NCBI GenBank assembly: GCA_963576565.1
Contig: OY755042.1
Span: 9,076,372 to 9,140,371, forward strand
Source: Aspidapion aeneum
Taxonomy: Eukaryota; Arthropoda; Insecta; Coleoptera; Brentidae
Direction: 5' to 3'
Length of the DNA: 64,000 nucleotides
The notes beneath the pieces were generated by a model. It worked only from the letters and a program-made list of their open reading frames with translations. It was not told the origin of the DNA and did no database searches. The position numbers were made by a program, and so were the translations under genes. Positions 34,401-43,714 of this stretch are shown here, piece after piece (position 1 is the stretch's first letter; each line of letters starts with the position of its first letter).

Positions 34401-36860
34401 AGAAAATGGGCATCAAATAATCCGAAACTTCTTTCACATTTGTCGCCCGCCGATTGTCAGATCCCTGTTACCTTTGAAGACGATTCTTCAACATCAATTA
34501 AGGTGTTGGGCCTTCAATGGCACCCTTCTACAGATACTTTTACCTATTCTTGTACCCCTTGTGAAAAACCTTGCACCAAAAGGAATATTTTATCGGCTAT
34601 CGCTAAAATTTGGGATCCTATAGGTTTCTTATCGCCTGTTTCATTTTTAGCCAAAGTGATTATGCAAAAACTTTGGTTATGCAAAACTGATTGGGATGAA
34701 ATACCCCCCGATCCAATCAAAACTCTTTGGAATCAATTCAATAATCAATTAACCACTCTTTCGAATCTTTGTATACCTAGACATATTTTTTCGAATAATA
34801 TTCAACGATGTCAATTGCTAGGTTTCTGCGATGCATCCGAGCTAGGATACGCTTCTTGCGTATACGTTCGCGTCGAATTGCCAAATAAAATTATCAAAAC
34901 TGCTCTAGTCATGGGCAAGTCAAGGGTTGCTCCCTTACACACTATTTCAATCCCACGTTTGGAACTACTTGGAGCTACTCTATTAGCTGATTTACTCGAA
35001 CTAGTTATTCGCACCTATTCATCATTACTCGTAATTGATGAAATTCTTGCGTTCTCGGACTCACAGGTCACGCTTCATTGGGTCACATCTTCACCTCACA
35101 AGTGGAAGACCTTCGTGGCAAACCGCGTGAGTCGTATTCAAGAAACAATCCCCGAAGTCCCATGGTATCACATTACTTCACTCGAGAACCCTGCCGACTG
35201 CGCTAGCAGAGGGTTGTCGCCCAATAACTTAATAAATCACCCTCTTTGGTTTCACGGCCCTCCATGGATTACCTTGCCCACTACGGAGTGGCAAATTCAA
35301 AGGTTTATAAATGAACGTTCTTTGGGAGTTCCAGACGAGGTTCTCAAAGAAGAAAAACCGGAAAATTCAGTGGTGCTGACGGCAGAAATTCAAAATCAAA
35401 ACTTTTTTGATAGATTAATCGATAAAATATCCAATTTAAATACCATTCAAAAAATCATTTGTCATTTTCTAAGACTTATTCACAATCGAAAAACCTCAGT
35501 TGACCCTTTATCCGGCGTTTTTTCCGCTTTTGAACTACACAAGGCTCTACTTGTTTTAGTTAAAAGGGTCCAAGAAGAGTGTTTTTCGGATATCATTCAA
35601 AAAATTCAAAATACTCAGCTATTACCTAAGCCGTTTCGCAAACTCGCGCCCTTTTTGGACGAATTGGGTTTCCTTAGAGTGGGCGGACGCTTACGGCATT
35701 CTCAACTCTCCTTTGAGGCAAAACATCCCTTATTATTGCCGAAATCTCATAGATTAACCCAATTGATCATTATTCAAACTCATAACGAAAATTTACATCC
35801 CGGAATAAACACAGTCCAATACTTAATTCGTCAAAAGTTTTGGATTATGTCATCACGTCGAGCTATTCAGAGGGTTTTATTGCAATGTATTCCCTGCTTT
35901 CGCTTAAAACCAAAACCGTATACTCCGTACATGTCGGATTTACCTTCTTTTAGAACGTCACAATTAAAATGTTTTTCACACGTTTGCTTAGACTATGCAG
36001 GCCCAATCAAAACCTTTGTAGGTCAGAGACGTCGTGGAGCACAAGTTGGTAAATCATATATCGCAGTCTTTGTCGATACTTCTGTCAAGGCAATCCATAT
36101 CGAGCTTGTTTCGGATTTAACCACAGAGGCGTGCATCGCTGCTTTACGACGCTTTGTCGCTAGACGTGGCACTTGTGTCCAAATCACAAGTGATAGAGGC
36201 TCAAACTTTGTTGGGGCTATTAAGGAGCTCCATAATCTTTCGAAATTAGCTTCTGAGAGCTTAAAAATCAAATGGTGTCTTAATAGTCCGGGAGCCCCCC
36301 ACCTAAATGGTCTAGCAGAAGCAGGAGTCAAATCCATAAAAACACATTTGTATCGGGTCATCGGTGACCAGATACTAACCTTCGAAGAGCTCTATACTCT
36401 CCTCGCCCAAATAGAGGCATTACTCAATTCTCGACCCCTTTGTGAGCAAAGCTCTGACCCAAACGATCTTACGTCTTTGACTCCGGGTCATTTCCTCACA
36501 ATGGAACCCCTTAATTCGTGTCCTGATCCTGACCTTTCTACCCTTAAAGTTAATACCCTTAAGCGTTGGCAACTTATCCAACGAATTCATGCCGATTTCT
36601 GGAAGCGTTGGAAACTCGAGTACTTAAATACTTTACAACAGCGTTCTAAGTGGTCGGACCCTTCGGTTGAAATCAAGCTAGATACGCTTGTATTAATTAA
36701 GGATGAAACTAGGCCGCCATTACACTGGTTGCTGGGTAGAATAGTATCGGTACATCCTGGTCGGGATAATCACATTCGAGTTGCTACTGTTAAAACACAA
36801 CACGGACTTTTCACTCGTCCCGTGGTCAAGTTGTGCCCACTACCTTTAGATGCGCACTAA
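31434..36860 (+). CDS. BEL/Pao gag-pol polyprotein, 1808 codons, intact
   Basis: The polyprotein would make the capsid and copy and integrate the element. Seen in order: a gag region with PCFNGNVKKWPTFYDVY (about residue 121); cysteine knuckles CKLCNN and CRVCRHRHHSLIH (about 363-425); aspartic protease ALLDSGSQANLIS with D548; RT with LRVVFNPS (about 833), FLTDIKQHF (about 880) and the FMDD active site (about 957-960); RNase H starting FCDASELGYAS (about 1132); integrase with H-H-C-C zinc residues (HNENLHPG to CIPCFR, about 1450-1490) and DDE at D1520, about D1587 and E1629. The C-terminal part includes a WLLGRIV-x-VHPG block typical of BEL/Pao. A very Q/N/S-rich stretch (about 300-520) separates gag and protease. 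FMDD in place of YVDD is a mild variant. Start chosen as the first ATG of the frame. Confidence 0.96.
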   Translation: MSLKKLENQRKVSISRITETYNLGTKAKSDSSSLPIFKAFYESLDDHYEQFKNIHNDIIGLLKDDDNDEFEVQDKIRKDTDLFYHQAKVLFSSLCSDSVHSNFTPATSHYSRSDDLGPLKVPCFNGNVKKWPTFYDVYSCLVHENSNYSDIRKFQHLLTFLEGEPLNILSSIKLTASNYAIAWKVLTDRYQNKRLLASTYWNSIYYANSLKGNQSAKDLRVLVDTFSENIAALENLEFPVTSWCFCLFSILLSKIDQTTRTAFELKYSTTEIPTYQNLIQFLINQCRALETVQLSPQNTQMQPSTSKQQKPNYSNSSNHKYNSYSNNQYKSSPPSNFLAHTHSQVANKQSNIQFRQNQQPYKCKLCNNSFHPLSQCGVFISKSPSDRFTYVKQQSLCINCLRSNHQVIDCSSTYNCRVCRHRHHSLIHLSQTTDSIRQNSSQSFVNSSQNSNQNSNLNQSFNSNQVAVPSTGTNLSYQNSNSSLSQQNPSFVQPSSNSIQINSNPNTSTNQYSSLSTLTPRTTVLLATIKLEVLDSRGNYQPVRALLDSGSQANLISEACLNRLGLPRNKISIPVLGLNQSSSATNGISTCTIRALGQQEPTFSIQVFVLPKLCSNIPSIQVDSSNWSHISNLKLADNQFYNPGPIDLLLGAQLYTEIVQSGRIPGPHGLPSAFETVFGWVLMGQTQSINISPQVNSYFTSCEQSLDFNIRRFWELESIKSKTFLSPEEKRCEEIFQKTTTRDISGRFTVNLPFRHIDPPDLGDTYSVAYRQFLSLESRLIKNSNFYSMYSDFMREYLKNGHMSLISRSEPRPQLCSYLPHHGVLRLDKSTTKLRVVFNPSIKGSKGLSMNETLLIGPKLQADISEILLKFRFYSIVFLTDIKQHFLQIQINPIHRDYQRLLWRFDPNEPLQEYRLNTVTFGVSSSPYLAIRTLRELAILEAKNYPEASQVLLNNIFMDDICCGANSLEGALSLQKDLIALLKLGKFELRKWASNNPKLLSHLSPADCQIPVTFEDDSSTSIKVLGLQWHPSTDTFTYSCTPCEKPCTKRNILSAIAKIWDPIGFLSPVSFLAKVIMQKLWLCKTDWDEIPPDPIKTLWNQFNNQLTTLSNLCIPRHIFSNNIQRCQLLGFCDASELGYASCVYVRVELPNKIIKTALVMGKSRVAPLHTISIPRLELLGATLLADLLELVIRTYSSLLVIDEILAFSDSQVTLHWVTSSPHKWKTFVANRVSRIQETIPEVPWYHITSLENPADCASRGLSPNNLINHPLWFHGPPWITLPTTEWQIQRFINERSLGVPDEVLKEEKPENSVVLTAEIQNQNFFDRLIDKISNLNTIQKIICHFLRLIHNRKTSVDPLSGVFSAFELHKALLVLVKRVQEECFSDIIQKIQNTQLLPKPFRKLAPFLDELGFLRVGGRLRHSQLSFEAKHPLLLPKSHRLTQLIIIQTHNENLHPGINTVQYLIRQKFWIMSSRRAIQRVLLQCIPCFRLKPKPYTPYMSDLPSFRTSQLKCFSHVCLDYAGPIKTFVGQRRRGAQVGKSYIAVFVDTSVKAIHIELVSDLTTEACIAALRRFVARRGTCVQITSDRGSNFVGAIKELHNLSKLASESLKIKWCLNSPGAPHLNGLAEAGVKSIKTHLYRVIGDQILTFEELYTLLAQIEALLNSRPLCEQSSDPNDLTSLTPGHFLTMEPLNSCPDPDLSTLKVNTLKRWQLIQRIHADFWKRWKLEYLNTLQQRSKWSDPSVEIKLDTLVLIKDETRPPLHWLLGRIVSVHPGRDNHIRVATVKTQHGLFTRPVVKLCPLPLDAH

Positions 36861-37067
36861 ACTCCCAAGCAACTTCTTTTGTTTCGTGTGTCGTTATCTA
36901 GAATATATATATATTTTTTTTCATTTTTTTTTCTTTTTGATCTATAAACCTAAAACGGATTTTAATAACCTACCCTTTAAGGTTTAAATTAACTTATATT
37001 TTTTTATATAGCCATTTGTTTATTCAATTAATCTCAATGTAAAACTTCGTTTTAAGTGGGCGGAAAA
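36861..37067 (+). other. BEL/Pao 3' untranslated region with polypurine tract
   Basis: No frame for an envelope is present. The purine-rich GTGGGCGGAAAA directly before the 3' LTR (37056-37067) is a plausible plus-strand primer site. Confidence 0.65.
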
Positions 37068-37547
37068 TGTTCGTGCAACTTTAATTCTAAATTCAAATTT
37101 TGCGCCAAATTCCCGTATTCGGAAAACCCACACAATTTCAATTTGATTGGCACAAGCAAAACGCCAGCGCCATCTACAAAAATGAATCTGCGCAAAAAGG
37201 CGTAACCAAAAAAGATTCGTCTGTCGTATTCTATCGAGATCACCACGCAGCATGGTGATAAATTCTATTAACCAAAAAATCCAATAACATTCTTAGAAAA
37301 TCAAACTAAACCATTACACAAACAAGTGATTCTAGTGTGGAGCGACTGCAACGACTGGGCCAGCGAGAGGAGCTCCTCTGGACGACGGAAACAGCTGAAA
37401 AGGTGAGTGCCAATCCTCTATATTGTCTTTGTGTGGCTCGGAAAAATTGATATTTTTACATCGTCCTTTTAAGGATTTTTGCACCCAGATTTTATAAAAC
37501 GGCCAGCGCATACAGTCCCGCAGCTCTCAACCCTCAAAACAACAACA
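37068..37547 (+). repeat. 3' LTR of the BEL/Pao element
   Basis: Same length and, by eye, same sequence as the 5' LTR. Followed by the TSD copy GTCAT at 37548-37552. Confidence 0.97.
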
Positions 37548-37700
37548 GTCATGTCTGTACATTAGCTATTCCACTCAGAAGCGGCGGTACATCCGAGCCA
37601 AGGGAGGCAATTTGCTAGACAGTAATTGCAAATTAACCGCTTAATACCTTCGCAATAATGCAATTTTCGGAGAGAATTATTATGCGAAAGGCACTTTTAA

Positions 37701-38319
37701 GCGGGGTCTACACATAACGTTTTGCCTGACGTTTTACTTGATCAGGTAAAACGGATCAGGCAAAACCTTTCGTGTAGACAATAAAACGTACGTTTTGCCT
37801 GAACTGAACAGGACTGAAGTCGGACCTGTTGAACTGATCGGTAGAGGCTTTGTTTCCGATAAAACGTCAGTCTTGTGGTAGTGCATACAATTTTAATTCC
37901 TTTCGAGTGCAACCATAAGTTGGTATACGAAACGTCCGACATTAGATAAGATAATTTTTTAGAACATCAAACAGGTTATTGTCTTTCTCCACTAACTTTT
38001 AATTTTTTTTAAACAAATAGTCCCGACATGTTTCGTAAGCAGAAACTTACATCTAGGGGACATTACCAAACTAAATGAGTGCAACATTTTGAAAAACTGG
38101 TTAAAAAACCATGTTTAGCTACTGAAACGGTAAAGTCGTAGACATTTAAAACACAAAACATTATTGACAAAAGCAGTGCTTCCTCCATGGTGTATCAAAA
38201 ACTGATCTAAAAACGTACGTTAAAACTATCAAGTGTATACGCTAGTCTTTCAACCGTCATACTTGACCCTTTTGACTGACAGGCAAGACGTAAGGTAAAA
38301 TGTTATGTCTAGACCGGGC
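37701..38319. repeat. Inverted-repeat element, 619 bp
   Basis: The left end GCGGGGTCTACACATAACG pairs with the complement of GCCCGGTCTAGACATAACA on the right. Subterminal GTTTTGCCTGA is repeated several times at the left. Flanks read TTTTAA and TTTAGA, so a short AT TSD is possible but not shown. No transposase is visible. Confidence 0.65.
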
Positions 38320-38689
38320 TTTAGATCACCAGAGTTGGCAAAGGCATCTTGGGATTATATACGAGATACGTTCATTAATAAAAGAGATAAATTTATAATT
38401 TGTAAAAGGATATTGATATAGTCACTTTTATGACTTCAGATTACGGATTTCTTTACCTCAAAATGAATAGCTAACGCTTGTTATAACAACAAAAACAAAT
38501 CACTGCATCATGCAATTGACTTTGTGGATCCTATTTTTTTCAGTGTTACCAAGCTTACACAAATACTTGAGATTGTGAAATATTGTTGAAATTTAGTCCA
38601 TGAGAGACACAGCTGCTATGCCATAGTGACATTTTGCGGTGTTTTGCTTTTGTCATGTAAAATTATCTTTTTTTCTGTAAAAATGTCCG

Positions 38690-38879
38690 GAAGAAGTAAA
38701 ATTTTTATTTTATCAGTCCATGTTAAATTTGAAGGTTTGATGGCAATTATCGTTGTAAAGACATTGAAAAGGCCCTTTTCCCTATTAAAAATATAGTGGT
38801 AAAGTATACCCCTCGAAGGTCGTTCGCAGTCTAAATACCCAAAAAAGCCTTTGTTTCGATGTTCGTGAAACACCGTGTA
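38690..38879. repeat. Truncated right half of the 29471-30205 element family
   Basis: It shares TTTATCAGTCCATGTTAAAT, GGCAATTAT and GGTAAAGTATACCCCT with 29471-30205. Its end GATGTTCGTGAAACACCG mirrors the left end of the copy at 16976. Confidence 0.8.
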
Positions 38880-39245
38880 TGAAAATGATGGATTTCACAC
38901 GATTTGCATCCTCAAAAAACGTTAAATTTCACATGTGTCCAGAAATTTTTCCGCAAATGTTTGGAAAGGTGTACGATAACGTTAACTATCACCATACTTT
39001 TCCGCACATGTGTTGCAAAGTACTTTTCCACACATGTGCGGGAAAGCAGTTTTATTTGATTTGTGCAAAATTAAACACACAAAAATTAGTATAGTTCAAG
39101 AGTGTTCGCAGGAAAAATAGTGTACACAACTCAGTAGAAAGTGACTTTCTTACACTCGCGTGTTATTTCACTGGGCTAGCGCCCCTGTCACAACATTCAC
39201 GCTTGTATGAAATTTGTCACTTTCTTGTCTTGTTACGTAATATAC
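38880..39245. repeat. Dispersed repeat; uninterrupted relative of 50105-51300
   Basis: The region contains TTTTCCGCACATGTG-type motifs, GTGTACACAACTC and CACTCGCGTGTTATTTCAC. All occur in opposite orientation at 50105-50265 and 51088-51290. The join AATTAGTATA-GTTCAAGAG is uninterrupted here and gives the empty site for the element at 50266-51087. Confidence 0.85.
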
Positions 39246-39428
39246 TATTGTTTACACTCTTAAAATTGCATTTAATTGATTGATGATTTAATGATTGAAT
39301 AACGCAATCCGTTTTTGTTTTCTCAAACATCTGCTAAAATATTTTCTACTTTTGCTAAATTGAGCTCAGGAAGTTGATACTTAAATTTGCCCGTCTCGAA
39401 TATTTTTAAACTGTTTTTTTCCTTATAA

Positions 39429-39458
39429 AACCGAACCGAACCGAACTGAACCGAATCC
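39429..39458. repeat. Short (ACCGA)n repeat
   Basis: Five imperfect units of ACCGA. Similar shorter runs occur at about 441-460 and 7988-8008. Confidence 0.75.
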
Positions 39459-39490
39459 AACATCGGACACTAAATTATACTTTTCCTACT

Positions 39491-39616
39491 TGCGTGCGTA
39501 AAAGTGCACTTTTACGCACGCATTTGCGTGCGTAAAAGTGCACTTTTACGCACGCATTTGCGTGCGGAAAGTAGAACTTTCCGCACGCCGTGCGTAAAAA
39601 ATACTTTTACGCACGC
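39491..39616. repeat. Four tandem palindromes, about 34 bp apart
   Basis: Palindromes 1 (39491-39522) and 2 (39525-39556) are identical, with half-site TGCGTGCGTAAAAGTG. Palindrome 3 (39559-39588) has TGCGTGCGGAAAGT half-sites. Palindrome 4 (about 39590-39616) has GTGCGTAAAA and TTTTACGCAC half-sites around a short AAT spacer. Starts are 34, 34 and about 31 bp apart. Seen directly. Confidence 0.95.
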
Positions 39617-39717
39617 TTTGCATATTAAAGTAAATTTAGACTTTTTTTGTTTTATATTTTTATTTGTAACGGAAACAGTGAAAAAAAACTAAAAACTACT
39701 CGAAAAATTAAAAAAGT

Positions 39718-40901
39718 TTAACGCATAATGTGAAAATTAAACGTGCAATGCGTCGCATTTTGTAATGTTAATGCTGACGCCGCCACTTTTGTTAGGTTTT
39801 CAGATTGTATCGATGTATTAGTCGTCGTCATTGATGGAAACACTGTCGTTGCTTCTGCATTCGTGCTTCTTTGCACTGATGTGGATCGAAGTGCTATGGT
39901 GGATGGTAGTTCTGAGGTGGAGGGTAGTACTGAGGTGGGATGGTTGGCGTTCTCCTGTCTCCTGATTTGTGTCACTTTTTTTCTGCAAAATTTGCGTTGC
40001 AATTTTTTTCTTGTTTTCCTAGGATTCTTCCACATAGGATTCGGCTACTGACGCACTCTTCCACCCACCATGTCGCTTCAAATTGGTTATATTTGCTCCG
40101 GCATTGGCCAACATTGTGGCAGAAGATCGTCGGAAACAATGGCCCGTATAAGTTTCCGGATTTGGCAGCTTAAGAAACCCGGCGATGTTACCGGGGATCT
40201 TGCCAAATGTGTTTACACTTGCTTCGAGCATTTACCGGTATGGTAGGAAACAAAGAACCGTTGGTGCGGTGTGTCAGGTGGTCGCAAATTTTTGTATTTT
40301 TTGTAGATGTTGATATAGCTTATATCGTCTTTGTTGGGATCGCAGACCACTAAACTCCTTGAAGTATGGTTCTTAGTGTTTGAAATTGTTACCACCAGGA
40401 TGTCGCCTTTCTTTTTGATGTCGGATACTTGTAAATTCGCTAACTCCGCTCTTCGGCAGGCTCCTGCAATGCCGAATATTGTGGCCCTCTTGTTCATTAA
40501 ATAAATCTCATCGGGAGCGTCTTTCAAAAATTTATCGGTCTCATTTTTTTGCAGTACTTGAGACTGTTTTGGTTTAAAAGCGACATTTTTTCATTTAATA
40601 AATGATATTAAGTTATAATATCGCCCAATATCTATATTTTTTCGTGTCTTATACACATTTTAAGCATTGAAAATTTTGACCATAACGTGCTAGGCACGAA
40701 ACTCTTTGACAAATAAGAAAAATAGGCCAAAAATACCTCTTCTTTTAGCGATGAAATGTTCTTTGCTTTTAACCAATCTTCAAAAGCGTGGTACTTTTCG
40801 TATCTCGGACGGGACTTTTCTGGAACTAATTCCTCCCTCGCCGATGCTGCGTCATTCAAAATACTGTCTGGAAGTTCAATATCGCTGTCGTCGAAATCCA
40901 T
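39718..40901 (-). pseudogene. Tyrosine recombinase relic (Crypton-like)
   Basis: It would have cut and joined DNA through a covalent tyrosine link. Reading from the ATG at 40901: MDFDDSDIELPDSIL, then RPRYEKYHAFEDWLKAKN and FLAYFSYLSKSF resemble the N-terminal core-binding part. After a frameshift (about 40640) and one stop (about 40578) comes GIAGACRRAELANLQVSD with the first catalytic Arg. NTKNHTSR supplies the conserved Lys region. After a second shift (about 40215) TGHCFRRSSATML (HxxR, about 40141-40130), RHGGWKSASVAESY (second H/W and the Tyr at about 40036) complete the active site. A different frame then gives an S/T-rich tail ending NATHCTFNFHIM. All catalytic positions are visible but spread over frames, so the gene is inactive. 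The match to the animal Crypton-like family is from memory. Confidence 0.85.
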
Positions 40902-41056
40902 TTTAAAGAAAACTTTGTAGATAAACCGAAAATAACGCTGAAATGACACTTGCTGCAATGTTTGTATTTTTAATCCCATATTAACAACAATAACACAATC
41001 CGAAAAAATAGCTTGTCACTAATTAATATCAATTTGGAATTATTTTACAAAATTTT

Positions 41057-41109
41057 TAAAAAAGGTAGCGTGCGTAAAAAAATTTTTTTTTACGCACGCT
41101 ACCTTTTTT
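41057..41109. repeat. Perfect palindrome with GCGTGCGTAAA half-sites
   Basis: The arms AAAAAGGTAGCGTGCGTAAA and the complement are almost perfect over more than 20 bp with an A/T centre. The half-site matches those at 39491-39616, on the other side of the recombinase relic. Confidence 0.9.
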
Positions 41110-41207
41110 GGTGATTTTATGAAAGCAAACAAAAACAAAATAATTATATATTATAAATAATACATTATGTAGGAAGAAGTTTTTAACGCAAGTAGGAAAA
41201 ATATTGT

Positions 41208-41325
41208 ACCTAACACGCGCGGAAAGTGTCTTTTCCGCCCTTAACGGCTTTTCCGAACTCCGCTTCGCGTCGTTCGTGTAACTGCCGTTCGTGCGGAAAA
41301 GGGTCACTTTCCGCACTTGTTAGGT
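41208..41325. repeat. Hairpin-rich patch related to the palindromes
   Basis: GCGCGGAAAGTG and CTTTTCCGC near the left and GTGCGGAAAAGG and CACTTTCCGCAC near the right can pair within and across. CTAACA and TGTTAG close it on the outside (about 41210 and 41317). Probably a degenerate copy of the palindrome family. Confidence 0.6.
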
Positions 41326-41994
41326 AAATAACTATTGGCACCCCTATATTTTTAGTAGAAATATGTCATACATAGAGGGTCTCTACCCTACCTTACTTTT
41401 TGACTCATGCGTTTTAGGATCTGTGACAGGTGAGGCAGGGTTGCTGGAATCGTTAGTAATAGTAGTAGTAACAGGTCTTAAATTATTCTTCAAAATTCCC
41501 ACGAAAGGCTGTGTCATTGTCAGAGTTCCGTCTGAATGTGGGCAAGTAAGGAACCGATATAATCAGTGTAACATAATATGAATAAAGTTGTTAGTAGAAG
41601 CACTGATCAAGAGGATTAGTGCAGGCGCAGTTTTCAGTCCAATTTTTTGAAGCGTAAACTTCTATAGGCGCGTTTAGCAGTTTTTGTGGGTAGTGAATTG
41701 AACTGAGCCGTAAGGCTCGGCTATGTAACGCTCATTCGGGTGAAGTCGGCTTGAGTCGTGAGAGGAACATTCAGCGAGCGATATGATGATGCAGATGAAG
41801 GCGAGTATTATTAATTTCGCCTTGTTGAAGTACTTACACTTCTGCCACACACAATTTTTTTTCTATCCCTTTCGTCTATCTTTTTTTAATTTTTTTTATT
41901 TATACTGGGACTTTCCATTCAATCAGGATCAATCGCCCAGTTTCGCAAAGTTTGAGCAAGGTTAAAGTATTTTTAAACAAATACAAACAACCAA
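41326..41994. other. No gene recognised; possible SINE body at right
   Basis: No supported coding region. The right part (about 41780-41994) may be the body of the tRNA-derived SINE whose head is at 41995-42070, read on the minus strand. Confidence 0.4.
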
Positions 41995-42070
41995 GTACCT
42001 AGCCTGGAATCGAACCCGAACCGCCGGTGTTGGAAACAAACATTGCTAGCACTACACCACGACGGCGACT
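41995..42070 (-). repeat. tRNA-derived sequence (SINE head)
   Basis: On the minus strand TGGTGTAGTGCTAGCA (42059-42044) fits an RNA polymerase III A box and GGTTCGATTCC (42016-42006) is a perfect B box, spaced about 28 bp apart. The T-arm is nearly paired, but the 5' and 3' acceptor halves do not pair and no clean anticodon loop forms. A SINE head is more likely than a working tRNA gene. Confidence 0.7.
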
Positions 42071-42179
42071 CTCTGTTCTAGTTGTCAATAACAAAGAAAT
42101 GCATTAAAAATGTTTAAATTTTGACCCCAAAGTAAAATTGTATAATTTTTTTAAATTCTAGCTGCAAAACCCCCCAAAC

Positions 42180-43135
42180 CCCTCAGAACCTAAAAAATTT
42201 TGTTTTTTATTTTAATTTTCTCAAAAACTAAGTTTTTTAGGGAAAAATATGTAATTATCTTTATTGTAGAAAATAAAATTAAGTTTTTAACGATATATAA
42301 GTCAGTGGAGTATGACTTATGAAAAAAAAAACATATTTATAATATGTTTTATCCGATTTTCTTAAAACGCTCTCCATATCAAAAATCACATACTTAATTG
42401 GAGACAAAAAATTAAATCCTTTTAGTCTATGTATAATAAGGCAAGATCGATTATGTCCATAACAATTTAGGGGCGTCCGTAAAATAAATCAATTTTATCC
42501 AATTTTCTCGGAAACTAAGCTCTTAGAAAAAAAATAGTATTTTATAGTTTACTGTAGAAAATTAGATTTCCTTTCAACGATGTATAAGTGGTGTCGGACT
42601 AATGATAAGCTCTCCAGCGGCGTCCGTTTATTGCGAAAATGTAAAACAAAATTAAAAGCAACATGTTTGTCACAGGTTTTGCCCGATTATCATAAAAACC
42701 AAGCCCTCTATCAAGAATTATGTTCTATAGTCGATTGTAAACAATGAAATATTCTTTTAAACGCCGTATAACAAAGTAAGATTTATCTTCAGATTAAAAT
42801 TTCACAGGCGTCCGTAAATCAAATCAATTTTTACAAATCACCAAACACATTAATTTTGTTACAGGTTTTTTTCCAATTGTCTCAGAAATTAAGCTTAATT
42901 GAAAAACATGTGTTATATACTTTATTTAGGAAAGTAATTAGTAGAATTCCCTTTTTTAAAAAACCACCGATTTTCCCAAAAACCAAGCATTTTATAAAAA
43001 AGTTGCCCCTTAGTTGATTGTAGAAAATAACATGTTCTTTTAAACGATGTATAACAACGTAAGGTTAAATTCATTTTTAAAACTTCAGGGGCGTCCGTAA
43101 ATAAAATAAAATTTTAAAAATCACCTAATAAAATC
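42180..43135. repeat. Diverged tandem repeat, units about 150-190 bp
   Basis: GGCGTCCGTAAA-like marks occur at about 42473, 42623, 42792 and 43090, each preceded or followed by TTCTC(A/G)GAAACTAAGCT-, TTGTAGAAAAT- and TTTTAACGATGTATAA-like blocks (about 42220, 42505, 42690, 42885, 42970). The units are well diverged. No coding content. Classification unknown. Confidence 0.7.
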
Positions 43136-43714
43136 ACAACACTGTAATCGCAAACTGCATTGATAGTCTCCAAACCCTCATTATCCCCTTTCCAAAAAAA
43201 ATTAAACCCCAACCCCGAAATTCGATTCTAGGTACGGCCCTGGCAGCAAAGCACTTCTACTCACCTATCCTCCACACACTGCGCCATATTCTTGTGGGTA
43301 GGGTCAGATAGTTAAGGACAGTGACGGCTTATGAGGTAGTGCCACAGAGCCTTGGCTCTACCGTATTTTTCTGCAAAACCCGTTTTGGCTTTTATTTTAT
43401 GCATTTTGTTTTCATTTATCTAATATATAAAATTCGGTAGCCCTGTACAATGCAGTGGATCACACTCCGAATTGATGCGACAGCGACGAGAAGAGTATGC
43501 CACTGAAACCCAAAGCAGCCTCGAACACGCTGCCACTTTCCTCTTGGCTCCTGTGAATAGAGATAGATTTAATCTGCAACCTGTATGAGGGACAGTGATA
43601 GGGCAAATGCTGGACATTTTATCGTTGTTTAAATAGGAAAAATCGAAGAAATTTTGTGCCTGGCACAGGCAATCAGTTAGACAATTGTCATTTAGTCGTA
43701 TTACTCGCATTTTT
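43136..43714. other. No gene recognised; possible hAT-type end at 43320
   Basis: CAGTGACGGCTTATGAGG at about 43320 looks like the start of a CAG-type hAT MITE, but no matching right end was found. A 101-codon minus-strand open frame (43420-43725) has no recognisable motif. Confidence 0.4.

Larger units (their letters stand above)
30388..37547 (+). mobile_element. Complete BEL/Pao LTR retrotransposon, 7160 bp
   Basis: Two 480 bp LTRs (30388-30867 and 37068-37547), which I could not tell apart by eye, bound a single intact gag-pol frame. They start TGTT and end AACA. The 5 bp GTCAT is duplicated at 30383-30387 and 37548-37552. Gag with zinc knuckles, protease, RT, RNase H and integrase follow the BEL/Pao order. 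No envelope frame lies between the pol stop (36860) and the 3' LTR. Identical LTRs and an open frame point to a recent insertion that may still be competent. It sits about 180 bp right of the TA-flanked element ending at 30205. Confidence 0.97.
39477..41204 (-). mobile_element. Crypton-like tyrosine recombinase element (decayed), about 1.7 kb
   Basis: A short inverted repeat, GCAAGTAGGAAAA, lies at about 41188-41200 and, complemented, at 39481-39493. Between them are an array of palindromes (39491-39616), a decayed tyrosine recombinase gene on the minus strand (39718-40901) and a further perfect palindrome with the same TTTACGCACGC half-site (41057-41109). The shared half-sites on both sides of the gene suggest one unit. 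True boundaries are unproven; 41208-41325 contains additional GGAAAAG/CTTTCCGC hairpins that may belong. Confidence 0.6.

Noticed and set aside
39429..39458. Telomere-type repeat
   Set aside because: The ACCGA units are not the insect TTAGG repeat and the runs are very short.
39491..39616. CRISPR-like array
   Set aside because: The units are palindromes separated by 1-2 bp with no spacers, in a eukaryotic context.
41400..41480. Third host exon after TTTTAG at about 41406
   Set aside because: The required phase meets a stop (GAT CTG TGA), and the stretch before the next GT is only a few bases.
41995..42070. Functional tRNA gene
   Set aside because: A and B boxes fit, but the acceptor halves do not pair and no proper anticodon loop forms; a SINE head is the better reading.
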